From a bacterium (GTDB taxonomy: Bacteria; SZUA-79; Acidulodesulfobacterales; Acidulodesulfobacteraceae), in assembly GCA_021784835.1 (NCBI GenBank), contig JAJYHI010000016.1, positions 1-34,790 of the forward strand: a DNA stretch of 34,790 bases, read 5' to 3'. Positions 16,333 through 24,200 of this stretch are shown here, one piece after another. Both the position numbers and the translations under genes were made by a program. The notes beneath the pieces were generated by a model. It was not told the DNA's origin. It saw only the letters and a list, made by a program, of their open reading frames with translations, and made no database searches. Each line of letters starts with the position of its first letter. The first letter of the stretch is position 1.

Positions 16333-17598
16333 TTAAAGCGGAAAGCCTTTTTGAAAGCCTTGTTTCCAATAAATATTTTTTATGTTCTCTGAAATATATT
16401 CCGGAGAGCCGTAATGTCCGCCTGAAAGTTTTTGAGTGTATTTTAAAAGCGAAAGTTTTATTTCGACAAAAAGTTTTTTATTTTTATAAAAATCTAAAAG
16501 ATTAATTATATCCTTTTGCGAAATATCCGATAAAACGTCTATAAGGATATCCGTTTTATTATTTAAAACGTCGGACGGCTTTAACGATTTTATAAATTCC
16601 GTTATAAATTTGGTCCTTGCTATTTTCTTTATTATTTCTTTTATATAGCCGTATTCCGTTTCGTCTATATTTTCGTTTTTTTGGTAATATTCAAAAATAA
16701 ATTTAAATATTTTTCTCGATTTTTTATGATTTAACAGGGAAAAATAACACAAAATAGCGTCTATTGCGTCTTTTTCTTCATAATCGTTAAGAGAAAATAT
16801 GCTGATTTTTAAATTAGCCCTGGAAAGTTTAATATACATTTTTTCTTTGCCAGCATTTTTTCCGCTCTTATCGCATTCGTTTATAAGGCATATTTTATAA
16901 AGGCTTTTAAGTATATAAATTTTGTCTAATTTATATTTTGCATTTTTATTCAAAAGTTCCAGTAAAAAATCCGTTACCTCGTCTCCGCCGATTTTAGAAA
17001 GAGATTCTATAATTATATTCTTAACGACCCTGTCATCGGTATTTAATAATATTTCCTTAAGTTTAGGAAAGGCTTTTTTTAATTTAAGTTCTCCTACGGA
17101 AAAAACGGCGGCGGATAAAACTAAAAAATCCCCTTTAAGCGCCTTGAATAAAATATTCCCCAGGTCTATTTTTAATATACCTGAGGATTCTATGGCATTA
17201 GCCATCGTAATCTCGTCTTTGCTTTTTGCAAGAGTTTTTAAAGCTTTTTCGGGATAATCCGGCGGAGTAAATTTTCCGTATCTTATAAGCTTGGCAATTA
17301 TTCTGTCGTATTTTCCGTTGTTTTTACCGGCGTAATCCGCTAAAAAATTGCCGTCCAACACAGCCAGCCTTTTCAAGGCGTCGAAATAGTTGGAACGGAG
17401 TTTAATGCTGAATGGCGTGGACTCAGAGGAATCCAAGAGCATTTTAACTATTTCATTTTTTCCGTGGACGGTATCGGTTAAGGCATTTTGGGCGGATTCG
17501 GCGGCGGCCGGATTTTCGGAATCTAAAAGTTTCAATAACTTTTTTCTCCCGTCCGCAGTTCCCGTTTGCGCAATCTTTTCTATTTTTTTCTTATTCAT
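16333..17598 (-). CDS. HEAT-repeat-like protein downstream of fliA
   Basis: An intact 421-residue, almost wholly helical, Lys-rich protein. Helical pairs of 30-40 residues recur, for example 'AFPKLKEILLNTDDRVVKNI' followed by 'IESLSKIGGDEVTDFLLELL', which is the pattern of HEAT/ARM repeats used for protein-protein contacts. No signal peptide or membrane helix. The start overlaps the end of fliA by 8 bases, so it belongs to the flhF-flhG-fliA operon. Between fliA and chemotaxis genes is a place where delta-like bacteria often carry motility-linked proteins. Unlike cheR just after it, this gene has no visible lesion. Role unknown; it may have a partner outside motility. Confidence 0.65.
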   Translation of the reverse strand: MNKKKIEKIAQTGTADGRKKLLKLLDSENPAAAESAQNALTDTVHGKNEIVKMLLDSSESTPFSIKLRSNYFDALKRLAVLDGNFLADYAGKNNGKYDRIIAKLIRYGKFTPPDYPEKALKTLAKSKDEITMANAIESSGILKIDLGNILFKALKGDFLVLSAAVFSVGELKLKKAFPKLKEILLNTDDRVVKNIIIESLSKIGGDEVTDFLLELLNKNAKYKLDKIYILKSLYKICLINECDKSGKNAGKEKMYIKLSRANLKISIFSLNDYEEKDAIDAILCYFSLLNHKKSRKIFKFIFEYYQKNENIDETEYGYIKEIIKKIARTKFITEFIKSLKPSDVLNNKTDILIDVLSDISQKDIINLLDFYKNKKLFVEIKLSLLKYTQKLSGGHYGSPEYISENIKNIYWKQGFQKGFPL

Positions 17599-18310
17599 AA
17601 GATTTTAATTTAGCCCTCAGTTTTATAATTGATTTGGAATGTATCTGGCATATTCTGGATTCCGTCAAATTTAATATATTTCCTATATCTTTTAATGTCA
17701 GTTCATCATAATAATACATCATTAAAACGTTCTTTTCAATATCTTCGAGCATATCTATATATTTTTTTAATATATTTTTTTTCTCGTCCATTAAAAGACC
17801 TTCTACTATTGAAACTTCCTTGCTTTCCATGGCGTCCAAAGATTCGGGCTTGGTTTTGTCTAAAGATATGAAATCTTTATCGTTTAAAAATGAAGCCCCC
17901 CTTATTTTATAAAACATTTCATTAAGTTCGTCTATACCAATAGCCAGTTCGCCTGCGACTTCTTCGTCGGAAGGCATTCTCCCGAGTTTCTGCTCTAATT
18001 TAAAATAAACCTTTTCTATTCTTCCGGATAATTCCCTGACGTTTCTGGGCATATAATCGAGTTTCCGCACGTTGTCGAGTATAGTTCCTTTTATGCGCGT
18101 TATCGCATAAAATTTAAAATTTTCGTTTTTTGAAGGGTCGAACTTTACCGCCGCGTCTATAAGCCCGAATATTCCGAACTCTATAATGTCGTCTTTATTT
18201 ATTACGCCGTTAAATTTTACCGACATAAAATTAGCGACCTTGTTCACGAGGCTAAAGTTTTCTTCTATTAATTTTTTTGATTTATCGTCTAATTTTTGCA
18301 TATTATCCAT
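17591..18310 (-). CDS. fliA: Flagellar sigma factor FliA (sigma-28)
   Basis: A 239-residue sigma-70-family factor of the FliA/WhiG type. Region 2: 'VNKVANFM', 'FGIFGLIDAAVKFDPSKNEN', 'FKFYAITRIKGTILDNVRKL' and 'DYMPRNVRE', close to the family's RGAxLDELRxxDWxPRSVR. Region 3: 'RMPSDEEVAGELAIGIDEL'. Region 4 helix-turn-helix: 'LTLKDIGNILNLTESRICQI'. FliA transcribes late flagellar and chemotaxis genes. Its ATG overlaps the flhG stop by one base. It appears intact although its anti-sigma factor (flgM) and most targets in the window are broken. It could therefore be constitutively active on any remaining sigma-28 promoters. Confidence 0.9.
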   Translation of the reverse strand: MDNMQKLDDKSKKLIEENFSLVNKVANFMSVKFNGVINKDDIIEFGIFGLIDAAVKFDPSKNENFKFYAITRIKGTILDNVRKLDYMPRNVRELSGRIEKVYFKLEQKLGRMPSDEEVAGELAIGIDELNEMFYKIRGASFLNDKDFISLDKTKPESLDAMESKEVSIVEGLLMDEKKNILKKYIDMLEDIEKNVLMMYYYDELTLKDIGNILNLTESRICQIHSKSIIKLRAKLKSYE

Positions 18311-19158
18311 TAGAATGACATAAGAAGCCTGTTAAGAAAAAACTGAATATTGCCGTTGGACGTTTTGTTGTCTTTCTGCGACAGCATATTGTAAGCTAAT
18401 TTTTTAAAGCATACGGAAGCCTTTGAATTCGGAAAAATGCTTGACGCCGGCCTCTGCATTATAACTGAACGGGAAATATTGTCGTCGCTTAGAATATGGC
18501 CGAGATAATTCAAATTTACTCTGAGAAATTTATCCGAAACAAGGCTCAAATGCTTATATACCTCTTTTGCTTCCCTTTCGCTTCTGACGTTATTTACTAT
18601 AATAGAAAAATATTTTTCGCTGTATTTGGTGCTTAAAACTTTTATGAGGGCGTAAGAGTCGGTAATGGAAGTAGGCTCCGGAGTAACGACTACGTATATT
18701 TCGCTGGCGGCAAGATTGAAATACAGAACGTTGGACGATATCCCCGCTCCGGTATCTATAAGAAGCACGTCTATCGGCCTTCCGACGGCGTCTAAATCAC
18801 CGGCAAATTCATCGAACCTCGACATCAGCGTGAGCTTTTGCGGTTCGGAAAGGTTCGACAGTTCGGATATGCCGGAAGAAGCGGGAAGAACCATTATCCC
18901 GTTGGAATCGGTCATTATAATATCCCTGAGCTGTTTATCCCCGTAAATAACCTGCGATATATTGTATTTAGGAACCATTCCCATTATCACCGAAACGTTT
19001 CCAAGACTCAGGTCGGCATCCATTATTATTACCCTTTTTCCCATAGAGGCGAAACAATATGCAAGATTGCAGACTATATTGGTCTTGCCGACTCCGCCCT
19101 TGCCGCTTGTAACGGAAATAATTTTTGTATAAGAATTTCCTTTTTTTTGTCTTTTCAT
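18310..19158 (-). CDS. flhG: FlhG/MinD-like ATPase, flagellar number regulator
   Basis: A 282-residue ParA/MinD-type ATPase. The deviant Walker A 'SGKGGVGKTN' is at about residues 18-27, followed by 'VIIMDADLSLGNVSVIMG' (A' motif) and 'VLLIDTGAGISSNVLYF' (Walker B). Typical FlhG 'TPEPTSITDSYALIKVL' follows. Family members pair with the GTPase FlhF to set the number and position of flagella, and in FleQ-containing bacteria also act on FleQ. The gene sits 32 bases after flhF and overlaps fliA by one base. All motifs are intact, in contrast to the structural flagellar genes. The C-terminal amphipathic tail is replaced by 'GNIQFFLNRLLMSF'. Confidence 0.9.
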   Translation of the reverse strand: MKRQKKGNSYTKIISVTSGKGGVGKTNIVCNLAYCFASMGKRVIIMDADLSLGNVSVIMGMVPKYNISQVIYGDKQLRDIIMTDSNGIMVLPASSGISELSNLSEPQKLTLMSRFDEFAGDLDAVGRPIDVLLIDTGAGISSNVLYFNLAASEIYVVVTPEPTSITDSYALIKVLSTKYSEKYFSIIVNNVRSEREAKEVYKHLSLVSDKFLRVNLNYLGHILSDDNISRSVIMQRPASSIFPNSKASVCFKKLAYNMLSQKDNKTSNGNIQFFLNRLLMSF

Positions 19159-19190
19159 TTTAAAATGCCTCTTGAATTTTTTATCGCCTA

Positions 19191-20384
19191 TTAGAACTCC
19201 GCCGGTTTAGGAAAAAATAAAGAATAAATATTCTCTGCTGTCGCTTCTTCGATATCTTCCGGAACGTTTTCTCCGGAGGTAATAAAATCTACCGCCGAGT
19301 CCTGAAGAAGAAGCAGGCCCGCAAGGTTGCCGATGCCGCACGACTCGTCAGTTTTCGATATAATAACTCCACTTATCCCGACCTTGTTTCTGAAAGATTC
19401 GTAAGCACTCACCGCGTCTAAGTGTTTAAGATGGGCGGGAAGTAAAAGCTCAGTATTAATTACGTCTTTTAAATTGCCTATAAATTTTGCGATGGCGTTC
19501 AGCTGAAACGGATTGTTATGATTAACGGCAAAAGTATCGATTATGATAACGTCGGACTGCGAATTGGAAATAAAAGAATTTAATCCCTGCGGGTCTTTTA
19601 ATACGGAAAAATTTATCTTTAATTTTTCGGCATATTTTTTTAAAGTTTCGTAACCACTAATTTTTAGGGAATCTATAGTACAAAGCGAAACATGCTGATT
19701 TTTTTCGAATATAAATTTAGAACAGAGTTTAGCGGCGGTCGCTGTTTTTCCGGCACCGCTGTTTCCGATGACCGCAATAACGGTTTTTCCGTCGAACAGG
19801 CGGTTCATTTTTTTTCTTTCGACTTTTTTTTCTATTATTTTTTTAAAAAATTTTTTAAAATATTCTACTTTTTCTTCCTTTTTGAAATTCATTAATTTTA
19901 TGTCTTTAAAAAATATTTCGATTAATTTAGCAGATATATTTCTTTCAAATGAAATATTGTCCAAATATACAAGAAGGTCGTTTTCCGCAGTTCCTTTATT
20001 TGTTCTTTCGTCTTTCAGCAGGCTTAAATCGTACTTAATTTCATTCATAAACGTCTTGATTTCTTCGAACTTTGAATTTAAAACATAAATAACCTTGTCC
20101 TCGACGACTATGCTGTCGAAATTGTCTTTTAGGAATTTCACGTCGTCGTATATGGGAGCAAACATATCCTGATTAAATCCGCGGCTCTCCTTGGGCGGAA
20201 CGATATCCTCCTCTTTATAATCTATAGCGGCGACTACTTCGAGAAAAGGTTTTCCGAAAAAACCTAAGTCGTTGGAACCATTGACCTGTCTTGTAGAAAT
20301 TACGACCGCTTCTTCGCCAAGGTCTTTTTTAATAAGTTCTATAGCATCTTTTATGTCTAAAACTTCGTATCTTTTAATCTGCAT
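19191..20384 (-). CDS. flhF: FlhF-like SRP-type GTPase with altered G3 motif
   Basis: A 397-residue protein. The N-terminal B domain starts 'MQIKRYEVLDIKDAIELIKK' and 'LGEEAVVISTRQV', as in FlhF. The NG GTPase domain has a P-loop 'GNSGAGKT' (about residues 206-213), G4 'ISKTDES' and the family's 'SGENVPEDIEEA' near the end. The G3 motif, normally DTAGR, reads 'DTFAVNHNNP' (near residue 280), losing the Ala-Gly needed for nucleotide-linked movement. The P-loop also has GKTAT where GKTTT is usual. FlhF marks the cell pole for flagellum assembly. The frame is full length, but the changes suggest relaxed selection. It begins 6 bases after the end of the flhA remnant. Confidence 0.85.
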   Translation of the reverse strand: MQIKRYEVLDIKDAIELIKKDLGEEAVVISTRQVNGSNDLGFFGKPFLEVVAAIDYKEEDIVPPKESRGFNQDMFAPIYDDVKFLKDNFDSIVVEDKVIYVLNSKFEEIKTFMNEIKYDLSLLKDERTNKGTAENDLLVYLDNISFERNISAKLIEIFFKDIKLMNFKKEEKVEYFKKFFKKIIEKKVERKKMNRLFDGKTVIAVIGNSGAGKTATAAKLCSKFIFEKNQHVSLCTIDSLKISGYETLKKYAEKLKINFSVLKDPQGLNSFISNSQSDVIIIDTFAVNHNNPFQLNAIAKFIGNLKDVINTELLLPAHLKHLDAVSAYESFRNKVGISGVIISKTDESCGIGNLAGLLLLQDSAVDFITSGENVPEDIEEATAENIYSLFFPKPAEF

Positions 20385-20390
20385 AGATTT

Positions 20391-20707
20391 TTATATTTCT
20401 ATATTTCCTACCGGTTTTATTTCTATGTTAGGGACAATTTGCTGATAGATACGACGGAAATTTCCTTAGCTATTTCGTTTAAAATATTCTTTAAAAAAAG
20501 CCTTATGCGCGGAGACGTCAGCACTATCGGCGGCAAACCGCCTCCGCCGAGGACGAGAAGGGGGCATATCAGTATAAAAAGAGGTTTCTTTTTCCCACCT
20601 TTTTTCTTTGACGATTCTATCTGGGAAATCGTGGACATCTCGTATTCATCGATATTGCCTAATCCCATATTCGACTTTCCTTCGTTTTTATCGTCCGCCA
20701 TTAGCAA
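20391..20707 (-). pseudogene. fliL::flhA deletion scar
   Basis: The first 57 codons look like FliL: a charged N-terminus, then 'KKKGGKKKPLFILICPLLVL' and GGGG, the family's membrane anchor. From codon 58 the sequence switches without a frame break to the end of FlhA: 'IVLTSPRIRLFLKNILNEI' and 'KEISVVSISKL'. A one-base frameshift follows, after which the true FlhA end 'VPNIEIKPVGNIEI' finishes at 20391. The junction is near 20536. In most flagellar operons of this type fliM, fliN, fliO, fliP, fliQ, fliR and flhB lie between these two genes, so a single deletion of several kilobases is the simplest origin. Confidence 0.82.
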
Positions 20708-20879
20708 TCTTCCAACATAAAGTTAAAATATTTATTTTTTACAAAAATAACTAAAATAGTTTAAAGCAATATTTATGCCAACCCAATATAAATTAAAAAT
20801 AATTAATAAATTTATATCTTACAATAGCATTTATTTTGAACTATTTTTATTTAATGGTATATTGTCATTATTTTGACAT

Positions 20880-21185
20880 TATTTATTTAAAATTTATTTT
20901 CCTGCGATGCTGTATATAAAAAATACGGCATCCTTGACGGGTATCCTTACAATAATGGCGGATGCGGTTCTCGGGGTCATATGGGACAGAGTATATATAG
21001 TTACGCCTTTATTTATATACACGGAATAATATTTGTGGCGTTTCTTGGACTCATGGAAGGATACATGGATATAAGGTTTTTAACTTTCGCTTTTTGAGCG
21101 GCTTTTATATGATGGATTTTGGCTTCTATCTGCTTAAGATTTTTCGACTTCCAGTTTTATCCGGCTTTTAAGGACTTTAATTTAT
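20880..21185 (+). pseudogene. Decayed membrane-protein ORF, unknown
   Basis: The region 20708-20880 is AT-rich with no gene visible. From about 20903 a frame without a start reads 'DAVYKKYGILDGYPYNNGGC', 'SYAFIYIHGIIFVAFLGLME', 'GYMDIRFLTFAF*AAFI*W' and 'ILASICLRFFDFQFYP'. That is two or three membrane-helix-like segments interrupted by two TGA codons at positions where Trp would fit. I do not recognise the family. It precedes the fliH remnant on the same strand and is probably the 3' part of a decayed gene. Confidence 0.4.
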
Positions 21186-21194
21186 TCTCTTTCC

Positions 21195-21750
21195 ACCGCC
21201 ACGCTTGAAGGCGAGGCATAGGAAGCCCGCAAAATAGGTTATTCGGAAGGACTCGGCCAAGGCAAAAGAGATGCCTTAAAATCGATAGAAGAAGAGGGTC
21301 GGAAATATCTATAGGGCTTCGGAATCTATAGAAAGATTTAAAAATGAATTATATATTATATGAAGACGTAAAACAGGATGTAATACAATTATCTTTAAAA
21401 ATAGTCGAAACTATAGTAAAAGCGGAAACAGCCGCCGACAACAGCCTAATCGCCGGAATAATAGCCGATGAGGTAAATAAATCTTCGATGCCGTAAGGTT
21501 TACCGTATGTTTAAATCCCGCAGATTACACAGTCTTAAATAAAAATCCCGAAGCGGTAAAAAATTTCACATACAGACAATCTTCAATAAACTTCATCCCC
21601 GACGCCAACATGCCGGGAAGCGGCCTTATAATAAAAACCGATTTCGGCGAAATAGACGCAAGGCTCGAAACGCAGCTCGAACAGATACAAAATATTTTTT
21701 ACGAGAATAACCCCGGATTAAACCATAATCCCAATTTAGAAACTATCTAA
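21195..21750 (+). pseudogene. fliH: fliH remnant (flagellar export stator)
   Basis: Fragments in successive frames match FliH, the regulator of the FliI export ATPase: 'LEGEA*EARKIGYSEGLGQG' and 'KRDALKSIEEEGRKYL*GF'; then 'YEDVKQDVIQLSLKIVETIV' and 'KAETAADNSLIAGIIADEV'; then 'FTVCLNPADYTVLNKNPEA', 'MPGSGLIIKTDFGEIDARLE' and 'TQLEQIQNIF', ending at TAA 21748-21750. The family's 'G-x-R-I-DARLETQLEQI' ending is clear. At least two nonsense codons and two or more frameshifts. It is on the plus strand while the fliI remnant is on the minus strand 10 kb away, showing that the operon was also rearranged. Confidence 0.88.
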
Positions 21751-21785
21751 AAAATCCAAATACCACAAGTAGCTCTAGATTCGGG

Positions 21786-22343
21786 TTAAAGCTTTTTGAT
21801 TTTTTTCATTTTAAGTCTTTCTTTTTTAGAAAGGCGGTGCGGATTGCCTTTCTTTACGCCCCCTCCCCTTCTACCTGCTATCCCGTCTTCATAATCTTCC
21901 TCTTCTACCCCTTCCACAATGCTTTCGATACCGCTACCATATATTCCCTGCGCTATTATATTTTCCGCCAGCCTTATAAACTCGTCCACGTCTAAACAGG
22001 AACAGGATGCGCTCGAAGCGCGTCGCCTTATATCGTTGTCATTCGTAACTATAAGCAGACTTCCCGTAATGCTTTTTGCTAATCTTACGATTACGTCGTC
22101 CGCTTTTTCGTCTTTTTTCGAATAGATTATTTCAATATTTTGACGGTTGTATCTTGACTCGAAAGGCTCGCCGGTATTGTATCCGTCAAAAACCACTACC
22201 ACTTTATTTCTTTTTACATTATAATATTTTGATAAAAAATTTATAGTTTCTTCTCTTAATTTTTGAAGTTCGTCAGATTTAAAACGTATTTTAAAATAAG
22301 AGTTGAATATAAAATTATATCCGTCAACGATTATAGTAAGCAT
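21786..22343 (-). CDS. NYN-domain RNase-like protein (YacP/Rae1 type)
   Basis: About 185 residues. The start 'MLTIIVDGYNFIF' (ATG 22343; an upstream TTG would add 13 residues) is the signature of the YacP/Rae1 branch of NYN/PIN-like nucleases, which cut RNA. Acidic residues of the fold are seen in 'IIVDGYN', 'KVVVVFDGYN', 'KKDEKADDVIVRLA' and 'LLIVTNDNDIRRRA'. The C-terminal tail is basic and Gly-rich ('GGGVKKGNPHRLSKKERLK'), suited to RNA or ribosome contact. It is divergent from the sigma-54 regulator with only 21 bases between starts, so the two promoters must overlap coding sequence. Converges with the fliH relic. Confidence 0.82.
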   Translation of the reverse strand: MLTIIVDGYNFIFNSYFKIRFKSDELQKLREETINFLSKYYNVKRNKVVVVFDGYNTGEPFESRYNRQNIEIIYSKKDEKADDVIVRLAKSITGSLLIVTNDNDIRRRASSASCSCLDVDEFIRLAENIIAQGIYGSGIESIVEGVEEEDYEDGIAGRRGGGVKKGNPHRLSKKERLKMKKIKKL

Positions 22344-22364
22344 AATATATAAATTATAAATAAT

Positions 22365-23855
22365 ATGAATAATATTAGTCAAACGGAAAAAAACATATCT
22401 ATTATTTATATTATATCGGAACGGGAAGATATCCGCGCTCTTATTAAGCGGGCCCTCGTAAAAACGGCCGATGAAAAAAAAATAACCGAACTTAACGGCG
22501 TGAAAACCCTTCCCTCTAATTTTATTAACAGCAATACTTATATTATTGCGGAATACAGCAGGATTAACGCCTCGGCGGTATCTAGGATAACCCCGAAACG
22601 TAACATCAAACTTTATGTTTATGTTAATAATATAACGGATTTAAACTGGCAGGATATAGTTTTTTTAATAAAACACAATATAGACCATATAATTCATCCC
22701 GGCAATATAGAAAAATTAAATTACGAAAAATTTATAGACTCTAAGATTTTTAAAAAAAAACATTATAATGCATTTATAGACAAAACATCGACTTTGCTTG
22801 AAGACCTCTGTCAGAATAATGACGATACCGCCTATACCGGAATAAACATTTACGGCATCTCCAAGCACATTAAATCGGTTATGGAAAAAGCCTGCAAAAT
22901 AGCTCAGTCCGAAAGTTCCGTGCTAATAACCGGGGAATCAGGAACAGGCAAGGAGCTTATAGCAAGGTTAATACATAATAAATCCAGAAGGGGCGTGAAC
23001 CCTATGGTATCCGTAAACTGCGGCGCTTTCCCCGAGGGGCTTCTGGAAAGCGAGCTTTTCGGATACAAAAAAGGAGCGTTTACCGGAGCGTTTACCGATA
23101 AGCCGGGCAGATTCGACCTGGCCGATAAATCGACCTTATTTTTAGACGAGATAGGCGACATGAGCCTATCGCTTCAGGTTAAACTTTTGCGCGTTATCCA
23201 GGAAAGAGAAATTGAACCTATAGGCTCTTTAAAAACAAAAAAAATAGATGTCAGGATTATTTCTGCGACGAATAAAAATTTAGAAGAAATGATTTCCAAA
23301 AAACTGTTCAGGGAAGATTTCTATTATAGAATTAACGTTATACCGGTTCATATCCAGCCCCTGAGGGAAAGAAAGGCGGATATTATAGTTTTAATTTATT
23401 ATTTTTTAAAAAAATTCGCCGATTTTCAAAACAGTGCGGTTTACGGTATCTCAGAAGACGCTTTCGATATACTTTTAAATTACGGCTGGGCGGGAAACAT
23501 AAGAGAACTTGAGAATATTATTGAGATGCTGGTCGTCTTAAACGAAAGCGGACTTATTACCGCGAAAGATATACCCGAAAAATATAAGTATATGTCCGCA
23601 TCCGAACACGCCGCCGAACAAAAAACCGATGCGGAACTCAAAGCAAATTTCGCCATAGATGTTGATATCGATGGGGAGAAAATTAAGGATTTCGGAATAA
23701 ACCTTAAAAAAGAAATGGAAAAAACCGAGATTAATATTATAAACAGGGCGATGAAAATTTCCGGCGGCGTCAAAGAAAAAGCCGCCAAGATGTTGGGGCT
23801 TAATAGAACAACCTTAATAGAAAAGTTAAAGAGATATGAAAAAAATAAGAAATAA
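22365..23855 (+). CDS. FleQ/FlrC-like sigma-54-dependent activator
   Basis: A 496-residue activator. The N-terminal 135 residues form a divergent receiver-like domain without a clear phospho-acceptor Asp, as in FleQ. The central AAA+ domain has Walker A 'GESGTGKE' (about 190-197), the sigma-54-contacting 'GAFTGA' loop (about 237-242), Walker B 'STLFLDEIGD' (about 256-265), 'LREDFYYRINV'-type sensor region and arginine finger in 'RERKADI'. The C-terminus has a Fis-type helix-turn-helix ('VKEKAAKMLGLNRTTLIEKL'). The order and neighbourhood (fliH, flhF/G, fliA) point to the flagellar master regulator. It is fully intact although its structural targets are destroyed here, so it may now regulate other genes. 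Nothing here shows which. Confidence 0.85.
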   Translation: MNNISQTEKNISIIYIISEREDIRALIKRALVKTADEKKITELNGVKTLPSNFINSNTYIIAEYSRINASAVSRITPKRNIKLYVYVNNITDLNWQDIVFLIKHNIDHIIHPGNIEKLNYEKFIDSKIFKKKHYNAFIDKTSTLLEDLCQNNDDTAYTGINIYGISKHIKSVMEKACKIAQSESSVLITGESGTGKELIARLIHNKSRRGVNPMVSVNCGAFPEGLLESELFGYKKGAFTGAFTDKPGRFDLADKSTLFLDEIGDMSLSLQVKLLRVIQEREIEPIGSLKTKKIDVRIISATNKNLEEMISKKLFREDFYYRINVIPVHIQPLRERKADIIVLIYYFLKKFADFQNSAVYGISEDAFDILLNYGWAGNIRELENIIEMLVVLNESGLITAKDIPEKYKYMSASEHAAEQKTDAELKANFAIDVDIDGEKIKDFGINLKKEMEKTEINIINRAMKISGGVKEKAAKMLGLNRTTLIEKLKRYEKNKK

Positions 23856-24010
23856 TCCGCTTGCGCTTATGTTTGCGTTTGCGTTTTTTTTAATAATAAG
23901 CGCAGGCTCTATTTAATATTTCTGCTGTACGCCGCCTTTTGCGCCGAAACCGCCGGAACAACCGCAGTATCGCCCAAAGCCGTCTCTTTAGCCTCGCCGC
24001 GTCGATGATT
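23836..24010 (+). pseudogene. Decayed small exported protein overlapping the regulator's end
   Basis: From ATG 23836, inside the last codons of the sigma-54 regulator, the frame reads 'MKKIRNNPLALMFAFAFFLI' and 'ISAGSI', then TAA. In the same frame it continues 'YFCCTPPFAPKPPEQPQYRP', 'KPSL*', 'PRRVDDFRNKYKIDW'. This looks like a signal peptide, a cysteine cluster and a proline-rich stretch with two nonsense codons. A small secreted or lipid-anchored protein is possible; no family recognised. It precedes the inverted-repeat element. Confidence 0.45.
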
Positions 24011-24062
24011 TCCGCAATAAATATAAAATAGATTGGTTAGCTGCACTGGGCTCCGTCCGCAT

Positions 24063-24182
24063 GGATTGCTTCGCTAACACTCGCAATGACGCAATGTAGA
24101 GTCATTTACGAGGTGCTAGACAACATAGAACCATTACGAGCGGCAACAACATGCGTCATTGCGAGTGTTAGCGAAGCAATCC
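24063..24182. repeat. 120-bp element with 31-bp perfect inverted repeats
   Basis: Left arm 24063-24093 and right arm 24152-24182 are exact reverse complements over 31 bases, starting GGATTGCTTCGCTAAC and containing CTCGCAATGAC. The 58-base centre contains two degraded copies of the core (GTCATTTACGAG and CCATTACGAGCG). It has no coding capacity. It sits between convergent genes (the regulator and virD4), where the strong hairpin may also end transcription. A related element is at 31051-31190. Confidence 0.9.
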
Positions 24183-24200
24183 CAATCTAATAATAAACCG

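Noticed and set aside
8181..21750. Sequencing or assembly error as the cause of all frame breaks
   Set aside because: Lesions include many substitutions to stop codons and multi-gene deletions, and they cluster in motility and signalling genes while neighbours are clean. Single homopolymer frameshifts (for example near 13735 and 11470) could still be errors.
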